In this document: in pieces, positions 56,365 to 64,000 of the stretch
How the letters are laid out: each line of letters opens with the position of its first letter
How positions within the stretch are numbered: the stretch's first letter is position 1
From: Wolfiporia cocos
Lineage: Eukaryota > Basidiomycota > Agaricomycetes > Polyporales > Phaeolaceae
Direction of reading: 5' to 3'
Length of the DNA: 64,000 nt
Assembly (NCBI GenBank): GCA_029448655.1
Contig: JACCLO010000044.1
Span: 1-64,000 of the forward strand
Translations under genes and position numbers: made by a program
The notes under the pieces: model-generated
Seen by the model: the letters and a program-made list of their open reading frames with translations, nothing else
What the model was told of the DNA's origin: nothing
The model's database searches: none

Positions 56365-58253
56365 TGTCACAAATTATTCCACTAATAGTTTGGACTCCCT
56401 CGCTATAGGACGCACGCGCGGCGCTAGGCGTACGCCGCGCCTCTGCGCTGTAGCCACCTCCGGCGTCTCCCAGTTATTGCAGGTCACCTGGTCGTTTGGT
56501 TAGCGCTGTAGGGTAGCGCGCGCCTCAGGTACCGTCACATATGGTCACATTGTTACATGTCTCGTTACCTAGCACATGACCCATTAGATAGCGGTGCACA
56601 GACCACGTCTTTAGGGCGGTCTCGGTAGTATACACAAGCATGTATATAATACGACGAGATGCGGGCTTACACCCCATCTCTCAGATTCTCGACAATGGTG
56701 TATCACCCTTTCTCGCTTATAGCTGTGTGATCTCCTGGCCCGGGGCCCGTATCTCTCCTACCTTGTCTGTGAGGTTATCAGCTATGTCGGCGTACACTAG
56801 GAATGCGGGGATGCCCCATCCATGTAGCCTCTGCGCTCACCTCTGGTTGGTGCCTTATGGCCTCGATTGTAGGCCTGTATGGATCCCCCTGAGCCCAGGG
56901 GTCGCACAGACAGTGAGTCTGTGACATAATCTGAGAGATATCTTACCTCCCCTCCGGCGCCACCTGCGCTGGGGCCGAGGGTTCTCCACGTACAGGGTGC
57001 CATGGCAACGCGGCGGGGCAGCCTCTGGTAGAAGCACCAGAGGTCCGTAGTCTTACGAGCCCCCACGAAGCGTTACACCAGGCGAAGTACCCGTGCGGAG
57101 TGAGCAAGCAAGACCGCCCCCTTTCGAACGCAAGGTAGAAGGGGTCGACCGACGTAAGCCCCGTTTGAGGACCCGCCGCCGTCACCCCTGCAAAGGGAAT
57201 GCGCGCGCGTGTGGAGGTCTAGGGCAGTCCGGCCACTTACCCCTGGGCGGCAGGGTATCACCAAGAACTGATGATCAGTGGGTATGCGAAGGGTACCCGC
57301 AAGGGTACCCAACCCCACACCGACGATCACGAAGGTCAGAAAGCAATCCTCGACGACCGACTACTTCTCCGACAAAACCAACCACATACCCCGAGGTCGG
57401 TGCGCCACGCTCCATCTATGTCGGCGTCAGTCCTAGGAGGCGGAATGAACAAGCATTACCATCAACCTCCGATGGGCCCGCTCACCTCTGGAGGGCCTCG
57501 TTCACTCACGTTGCGGGATGGGGGGACGTTTTCTTCACTCCTCCACCGGCGGACGGACCGTGCACACGGACGCTCCCCACCTTACGTTGCAAAGGATGGG
57601 CCGTGTGTCAAACAAGCAACCAAGGATGCGAGGGTCGTAGGAAGATAGGTAGAACGTCAGGGACGACGTTTTTCGAGAGGGGGGGTAATGTCACAACTTA
57701 TTCCACTATGCAGTTTGGACTCCCTCGCTATAGGACGCACGCGCGGCGCTAGGCGTACGCCGCGTCCTCTGCGCTGTAGCCACCTCCGGCGTCTCCCAGT
57801 TATTGCAGGTCACCTGGTCGTTTGGTTAGCGCTGTAGGGTAGCGCGCGCCTCAGGTACCGTCACATATGGTCACATTGTTACATGTCTCGTTACCTAGCA
57901 CATGACCCATTAGATAGCGGTGCACAGACCACGTCTTTAGGGCGGTCTCGGTAGTATACACAAGCATGTATATAATACGACGAGATGTGGGCTTACACCC
58001 CATCTCTCAGATTCTCGACAATGGTGTATCACCCTTTCTCGCTTATAGCTGTGTGATCTCCTGGCCCGGGGCCCGTATCTCTCCTACCTTGTCTGTGAGG
58101 GTTATCAGCTATGTCGGCGTACACTAGGAATGCGGGGATGCCCCATCCATGTAGCCTCTGCGCTCACCTCTGGTTGGTGCCTTATGGCCTCGATTGTAGG
58201 CCTGTATGGATCCCCCTGAGCCCAGGGGTCGCACAGACAGTGAGTCTGTGTCA
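56365..58253 (+). mobile_element. TRIM-like non-autonomous LTR element
   Basis: 1889 bp with a perfect GGTCT duplication (56360-56364, 58254-58258). LTRs 56365-56926 and 57689-58253 are nearly identical; the 762-bp centre has a self-priming PBS (AATCTGAGAGAT, 56928-56939) and a polypurine tract (GAGAGGGGGGGTAA, 57675-57688) but no gag or pol. The 219-codon ORF crossing the centre is proline/arginine-rich and not convincing. Mobilised in trans, presumably by a chromovirus. Confidence 0.92.
56928..56939 (+). promoter_or_regulatory. Self-priming PBS of the TRIM-like element
   Basis: AATCTGAGAGAT is the exact complement of ATCTCTCAGATT (56676-56687), which starts 33 nt after the TATATAAT box at 56643. 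Confidence 0.8.
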
Positions 58254-58258
58254 GGTCT

Positions 58259-59585
58259 ACTCTTGTACCATAACAAGATCTACGTTCCCAAGGCACCAGA
58301 AGAGCTTAGAAATAAGGTCTTACAATTACACCATGACCACCCTACTGCAGGGCATATGGGGAGATGGAAGACATACAAACTCATCTCACGTAATTACTGG
58401 TGGCCAGGACTAACCAACTCGGTAAAGAAATACATACAGGAATGCGACACATGCCAGCAAATGAAGAATCGCCCGCAAAAGCCATATGGACCCCTGATAC
58501 CTAACGAAGTACCAGAAGCCCCATGGGAGATAATAACCATGGATTTCATTATGTACCTACCCAAGTCGAAGATAGACAACAAGGTGTATGACGGAATCAT
58601 GGTTGTAGTCAATTGCTTGACCAAGCGAGCATGCTTCTTCCCCATCTCCAGCAAATTCGGAACAAAGGATCCCGTAAGAGTCCTATACAGAAGGTTTTAC
58701 CCAATACATGGGCTACCTAAACGTATCATTTCCGATCACGGAGTGCAGTTTGCATCCAAACTATTCGGCGAATGGTGTAAACTGCTAGGGATAGAACATG
58801 CCATGACTATGGCATATCACCCACAGGCAGATGGACAGATGGAAAGAATGAATCAGACACTTGAACAATACCTCAGATGCTATGTAAACTCGTATTGCAA
58901 AGACAATTGGTCTCAATTCCTGCCTACGGCGGAATTTGCATACAACAACGCAGCGTCAGAGACTACCAAGATGTCACCATTCTACGTCGAGTTGGGAAGG
59001 CACCCAAAGGCTGGGCCAGCAGATTTAGCTATTCAGGCAAAAGCAGACCTTAATGAAATTGCAACCGATCGTTGGAACGCTCAGGAGCAAGCCAAAGCCG
59101 CAATGCAGTTAGCAGCTGACAGTATGAAGTGGTATTACAATCAATCGATCCAGAAAGTACCCTTCAAGGTTGGAGACAAGGTTATGATAGACGTAAGGGA
59201 TTACCAAACATCCGAAAGAAGTTTGGCCCCCAGGTACATCGGCCCGTTCAAAATAGTCGAACAACTGTCACCCGTGACTTTCAGACTACACATGGATGGC
59301 CAATACCGAGCCTATCACCCGGTCTTCCATGCGTCAAAGCTAACACCATATACCGGCAAGGAAGAAGCTCCAGAACCAGATAAGTCAGGAGAATACGAAG
59401 TGGAGCAAATACTCAACCACAGATTCACACCCTCAGGAAAACTACAATTCCTGGTGCGATGGTTAGGGTACTCCATGGGAGAAGACACATGGGAATATGA
59501 AGATGACTTCGTCAACACTAAGGAGTTGGTAGACGAATACAAGGCAGAACATGCCCTTAACGCACATACCGCTCCGCGAAGATGA
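58259..59585 (+). pseudogene. pol: Element 2 pol, part D: integrase and chromodomain
   Basis: Zinc-binding region HHDHPTAGHMG ... CDTCQQM, catalytic core MDFIMYLP, SDHGVQFASKLF and the glutamate of DGQMERMNQ, then GPKR-like linker and chromodomain GEYEVEQILNHRFTPSG ... FLVRWLGYS ... DTWEYEDD. The frame ends at TGA 59583 after APRR. Integrase inserts the cDNA; the chromodomain may steer it to heterochromatin. Confidence 0.92.
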
Positions 59586-60317
59586 CACACCCACAATATT
59601 CAAGTATTCGAACCAGATGACAACCCAGACTGGAAAGTTGGGGATTGTTATCTATGGCCAGATGATTGGCCACTGCAGAGAGGTGAATTTACTCCGGAAG
59701 AATGCAAGAAAGTACGGAAGTGGTTAGTACGGGACAAATTCGGCAACTCCGTAGAAGAAGGCACTTGCTTCAACGAATATCTCGAATTCGCAGTAGGACC
59801 CCAGGGCACATATCCAGAAAGAGGCACTGAACATGCCACCGGATTTGACATCTACTCAGCCGAAGCTACCAGGATAAACCCTCACACCACCATGCTCGTG
59901 AAAACAGACCTAAGAATCCTATTCCCTTATGGATTCAGCGGCAAACTGGAGACACATTCTAGCATGGCGAAGAAGGGCATACAGGTACAAGGCAGAGTCA
60001 TAGACTGGGATTACTGTGGAGAAGTGATAGTCATGCTCTACAACTTCACCGGATATCCATACATGGTTAACCATAGGGACAAGATAGCACAATTACTTCT
60101 GCAACCTGTCCCTCAACCAGAAATCCACCATAGTACAACCTACATGTACAATCAACAATACTTGAAGGACACAGCTCGTGGTGACAAAGGCTTTGGTCAT
60201 ACTGGTAGACACTTGGGAGAAGTCAAAATACTCCCTCATGACTATGAGGATTGGGACCGCCTGATGGAGCCCTCAGCGAGCAAGTGGCAAGATGTCGAAC
60301 CACCGATCACCGAGTAA
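59586..60317 (+). pseudogene. Element 2 3'-terminal dUTPase domain
   Basis: In the same frame as pol, directly after its TGA: a linker (WKVGDCYLWPDDW), then dUTPase motifs HATGFDIYSAEA (motif 1), GKLETHSSMAKKGIQV (motif 2, degenerate), GRVIDWDYCGEV (motif 3 with the catalytic aspartate), and RGDKGFGHTG (motif 5). dUTPase hydrolyses dUTP so that uracil is kept out of cDNA. Reading the TGA as CGA would make it the C-terminal domain of Pol. Confidence 0.85.
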
Positions 60318-60353
60318 CCTTTGCAGGGACCGCAAATCTTGAAGAGGGGGTAA

Positions 60354-61741
60354 TGTCACAAATTTTCCTATATTTTTCCCTATTTTTCCTAGACTTGTAG
60401 TCCAGTTTGTAGCATAGTTAGCGTAGCACGGATACTTGTAGATCACGTGACCCAGTAGAACTAGATGCCGACGGAACCTTCTAGCAGGTTCCATCCCATT
60501 CCACAGATATCACATGTTAATGCTCATATGTGTGACCGCTGACTCATTACACTTGTAGAGTCACCTGCCATCTGACTCATTCATAGTCATAGCGCATACG
60601 TTATCACTTACGGTCACATGCAACCTGACTCATACCATAGTACCGTAGGTCCTAGTAGTATTAGGGGTCTTGTATTGCATGTGTCACAGTATTATCTAAA
60701 CGCCCTATTTTTCCGCTATCCGTAGCCATTTATCCGGTATTTATACGCATAACTACGAGTTATCCAGTACTTATCCCATACGGCTATAACCTTACGGTTA
60801 TTATTGCCCTTACGGCTTCTCAACGTACGCTTATGCGCTACTAAGCTAGAATGACACAGCGCTTACACGCTAGTCATGCCCCATGACACGTCCGGCTTGC
60901 AACCGTACCACGTCATAACCTACGTCATGGACTAGACCTACGGTCTTGTCCAGACTATGATATCATCATGATGTCACCACCATCATATGTCTAGGTCCCG
61001 ACCTATGTATAGACACATGGCACCATACTGGCATCATACCCTCGTCATCAGTCTAGCCCTCGGGCTTACGACCAATGGCACTAATGGCTCGGCGCTCCGC
61101 CTTAGTCATTCCCCGGGATACAGCCTATGGCAGTTACCCCTCAAGACTCGGCCTTCGGCCTTGTCGTCATACTGGTCTCAACCGCCCCCATGTGAATGTC
61201 TACAGGTAATATGATAGGTTCGCCATTACCGGCTTACCACGGTCTATTTCTAGCACAATCACACATCTATGCCTTATGCCGATACCGTACCAGTATCACA
61301 TGCTAACCCTTCTATTCGTAGATGGATCTTCCTTCCGTTGATGGTTACTCAGCCACAACGCCATACTAGGTACATACTGTATAGTAGTACCAAACATGTA
61401 TATAAGATAGGGACTAAGCGTCCTATACGTCTTAGTTCTATTCTTCTAGGCTATGCGCCTAAGAATCCTCTCACTTAGCTGCACTAGAATAGTCTACCTT
61501 ACCTCCCTCCCCACTGGAGGATAAGTGGTGAGTCCCACAGACTGTTCTGTGTCAGCATGTATATATACTGGAACAGTCTGAGCGTTACAACTCAGTTCTG
61601 TTCTCCTCGATATTGAGCTACTGCCTAACAAGCAACCTCATCGCTCATACACTTTTACTTGCTATCTCTTCTTGTGTGTGTATACCTCTAAGCCGCCCTC
61701 AAGAAACACTATTAGTGAGTATTAGGTTTGGGTTTGTGTCA
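60354..61741 (+). repeat. 3' LTR of element 2 (contains a solo LTR)
   Basis: Starts TGTCACAAATTTTCC after the polypurine tract and ends TTTGTGTCA. After removing the nested LTR it is about 510 bp, with TATATATAC near 61561 and the palindrome CTGAG-CTCAG at 61578-61595. Confidence 0.82.
60682..61554 (+). mobile_element. Solo LTR inside the 3' LTR of element 2
   Basis: 873 bp, TGTCACAGTATT to TGTTCTGTGTCA, with a perfect GCATG duplication (60677-60681 region and 61555-61559). It has TATATAAG upstream of AGTTCTATTCTTCT, the same transcript start as the tandem-array LTR. Confidence 0.9.
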
Positions 61742-62188
61742 CCGTGATCCGTGATCGGGATTGGGTTGCCAGCCAATAGCAGTAAAGCCTGTTGGCTATA
61801 CTTAGCTATGGTGCCATAGTTGCATGAGCATGGTGTGCTCATGATGTCATAGGCAGTGTGCCTTGATGATGTAGTGGTCTAGCTAGACTGGCTAGACTGG
61901 GTGACGTAGTGGTGACGTGTCTGTCATGGTGACATATGTCGTGACTTGCTTCTGGTGTTATCCATGTGGATTGATAGGCCGCGTGGTTGATAGAAGAGCT
62001 TGACTAATAGTCTATGACTAGCGTGTCGCATGTGTCGTATCAGCTTAATAGTGTGTAAGTACCTTGTGTAAGTGATAAGGGTTGGCAATGGGATAAGTCC
62101 CTGATAACTGATAGGTAGACGTATAAATCCTAGAATAATTGCTATAAATAGCAGAAAAATGGCCATGTCCTGTAAATACTGTGACATG
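61742..62188 (-). repeat. Truncated LTR, tandem-array family
   Basis: The last 150 bases (GGGATAAGTCC, GACGTATAAATCC, GCAGAAAAATGG, TACTGTGACA) match the 3' side of the TGACACAG-type LTRs in minus orientation. The other end is missing. Confidence 0.5.
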
Positions 62189-62221
62189 GCACAGACTAGT
62201 CAGTCTTAATGATGCAGCAAG

Positions 62222-62639
62222 TGTCACAGATTTTGGGTCCCCTTCAGTAATCAAACCAAGGCACTAGTGGTACTGAAGTCACATGATGGTTTGGCCCTCA
62301 TCAGGTAGTATAGCGGTATAACATCTAGCATAGCGTGGCACCCTAGAGGCACATGACTTGCTTACATATACAGAGGCTGTGTAGATAGTGCATGGACCCT
62401 TACGTTAGGGTAGGCCCTAAGGCCCACCTGCGCTCATCCTCATGTATATATAGTATGTCGTCTGAGGCTTACACCTCAGACTTGTCAATCTCGTTGTTGG
62501 GGGCGTTTCCCCTCTTAGCTGGCATTCTTAGTCTTGCTGGTCTTGTGTGCCCACCTCGCCTCGCTATGGCCCCAAGGCCCCTTAGCAACTAGGTGTTGTA
62601 CTCTACCTATTCGGTATTGGGGGTATATTAGATGGTAGT
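62222..62639 (+). repeat. LTR-like sequence, right end uncertain
   Basis: Starts TGTCACAGATTTTGGG, has TATATATA near 62445 and the palindrome GTCTGAGG-CTTACA-CCTCAGAC (62460-62481). It abuts a pol fragment on the opposite strand. Confidence 0.5.
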
Positions 62640-62795
62640 GAGCCTATGCCACTTTGTGACAAGCTCCTTGTAATCCTTAGTGACCTTGTTGTCTAGCAAT
62701 GCTTTACAAATCTCTCGGAGTATCGGTTCATCCAATTCTGGCACCACATGGGAGGTATCAAGAGCCATTGCCATGAACTCTCGCTCGAAAAATTC
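62640..62795 (-). pseudogene. pol: Pol linker fragment of a third Ty3/gypsy element
   Basis: The minus strand reads EFFEREFMAMALDTSHVV and REICKALLDNKVTKDYKELV, clearly related to part C of element 2 (EIHKALLDNEVTKDYKGLL). It is cut at 62796 by an LTR. Confidence 0.75.
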
Positions 62796-63029
62796 TGTCA
62801 CAAATCTAGGTCACGCTAGATACTAGGACGTTATGGAGCAGTAACTAGGGTATATTCCCCCTAAGGTGGTGACCTGAATACAATAGGCACCAAGCATGGG
62901 AATATGAACTGCAGATATAGCCGGACCCTTGATAACAGCCAAGCTGTTATCATAGCCCTTTTGGGGGAGTGGCTATATTGCCACTCATGAGCACATTGCA
63001 TTGGGTCCATGGTGCGTCTTGTGATATCA
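62796..63029 (+). repeat. Third, diverged copy of the ~255-bp terminal repeat
   Basis: Starts TGTCACAAATCTAGG and ends CGTCTTGTGATATCA; it is the reverse of the repeats at 40774 and 41438, with substitutions throughout. Confidence 0.65.
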
Positions 63030-63359
63030 GTCCTGCACTTCCATAATTGACATCCAATGTGCTGCTTGACATGCTCACCACACTTGGCATGCCAAACCAG
63101 TACTCACACCTGATTGGCTAGTGTACATCATCAGGTGATAAGTTAGTTGTAGTAATTGGCACAAGATTGACAACAGAAAGTGTGCCCAGCGTCTGCAGAC
63201 AATTCTCCTTCAGTGATGGGGGTAGCAGAACAGTGTTGAACTTTGGCACCTTGAGCTTCTCCATTCCCACACCTGGCCTGTGTCAACCATTGCATCTCTG
63301 GGGATTTGCATACTCAGCCTCACTCTCATTCTCATACACATTCAATGAGGGCTTGTGTG
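63030..63359. other. No supported feature
   Basis: Unassigned sequence between LTR fragments; a plus ORF from 63167 shows no domain. Confidence 0.3.
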
Positions 63360-64000
63360 TGTCACAGATTCTGAAAAGAGGTACCCCCCCCCTGTCTCAA
63401 ACCCACGTTCTTGGGTAGTACCCCATCATGTGTCTTTGTATGGACTTAGCAGTGTAGCGTAATGGTACAGGTCGCCCCACCCATAGATGGTCACATGGTC
63501 AGTAGCTTAGATACTACAGCACATGACTTAGGTAGCACTCAGCAATACGCACAGACCCTGCCTTTAGGGTGGGTCTCTAGTATACAGTGACAGTGTTCCT
63601 CATGTACTTAAGCTGTGACACTCTGGGGCTTACTCCCCAGAGTGTCACAGATATATTACTGTTGAATTCACCCTCACTATAGCTTTATGAGCACTGCTGT
63701 ACATGCATGTGCCCCTCTACACTATGGTATTCCTCTCCCCTTCGTCCTGTAGTTACTGTAACAACCCTGCACCACTCGTCGATCAGCGCCCTTAGGGTAG
63801 GCGCACGTGCCTCTACCCATAACATGGTCACACTTTCATTACATACTCATGACTAGTTACTGTTATGCCTGACCTCATAGTTACTGCGCACAGATCAGCA
63901 CTTCAGGGTAGACACACTAGCGTACACGCAGATGTATATAAAGTATGACAAATGAGGCCTTATGCCTCATTCTTAGGATTTTTGGCAATTGGGCCTAACC
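63360..64000 (+). repeat. LTR-derived sequence at the window end
   Basis: Starts TGTCACAGATTCTG. Two promoter-type palindromes occur: CTGTGACACTCTGGGG with a perfect 16-bp partner (63613-63650) and AATGAGGC-CTTAT-GCCTCATT (63951-63971) after TATATAAAG, followed by TTTGGCAATT. At least two LTR promoters are therefore present; boundaries run off the window. Confidence 0.45.

Larger units (their letters stand above)
41692..61741 (+). mobile_element. Older Ty3/gypsy chromovirus (element 2), 5'-truncated and much interrupted
   Basis: Gag tail, pol, chromodomain, a 3'-terminal dUTPase, polypurine tract GAAGAGGGGGTAA (60341-60353) and 3' LTR can be followed through four insertions (44021-55029, 55117-56011, 56365-58253, 60682-61554). 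Only about 5-6 kb is its own sequence. No 5' LTR was identified; the left end abuts the TRIM-like element. Confidence 0.85.

Noticed and set aside
57093..57752. 219-codon ORF in the TRIM-like element as a gag
   Set aside because: No knuckle or capsid-like pattern; composition is Arg/Pro-rich and the ORF runs into the LTR.

Overview
The window looks like part of an agaricomycete (mushroom-forming basidiomycete) genome. Evidence: many short GT-AG introns, a recognisable multi-exon MSH4, an NRPS-like adenylation gene, a nuclease-kinase (Crinkler-like) gene of the type expanded in these fungi, and dense nests of Ty3/gypsy chromoviruses. No bacterial gene order, CRISPR array, rRNA or convincing tRNA was seen. 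All gene models are read by eye and intron boundaries are inferred from GT/AG sites and homology.

Bases 1-26 kb are host sequence, much of it decayed. Left to right: a broken HpcH/HpaI aldolase (-), a truncated NRPS-like adenylation gene (-), a Lunapark remnant (-), a small two-exon orphan gene (+, 7127-7746), an unrecognised gene with a zinc-ribbon-like motif (-), the meiotic MutS homologue MSH4 (-, 10351-14098), an unrecognised multi-exon gene (+), and a long protein (+, 16848-21232) whose layout (helical N-terminus, disordered basic middle, C-terminal coiled coil) suggests a Red1/SYCP2-like meiotic axis protein. A nuclease-kinase gene (22483-25149) follows, split by a solo LTR with a perfect 5-bp target duplication.

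Bases 26-64 kb are a transposon nest. A young, complete Ty3/gypsy element (26409-34851, -) carries gag, pol with a dUTPase between protease and reverse transcriptase, a chromodomain, and a third ORF with two CCHC knuckles. It sits inside an older minus-strand gene that a hAT-like element (34900-36648) had also entered; that hAT in turn holds a solo LTR. A second, older Ty3/gypsy element (about 41692-61741, +) carries its dUTPase at the extreme 3' end. It is interrupted by a tandem LTR-internal-LTR-internal-LTR array of a non-coding element (44021-55029), a solo LTR (55117-56011), a TRIM-like element (56365-58253) and another solo LTR inside its 3' LTR (60682-61554). Most insertions were delimited with matching target-site duplications.

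Three cross-cutting signals stand out. (1) The two nearly identical 3.86-kb internal regions of the tandem array differ by a 95-bp patch with 21 substitutions. On the element's sense strand 19 of these are A in one copy against T or C in the other, with no transitions; this is a striking adenine-specific pattern. (2) Three element families each have, directly after the 5' LTR, 11-12 nt complementary to the predicted first nucleotides of their own transcript. This is Tf1-style self-priming, kept even by non-coding elements. (3) Many reading frames are broken by apparent single-base losses, often in homopolymers, which warns of uncorrected indels in the assembly, and several stops in the retroelements are CpG-to-TpG changes.
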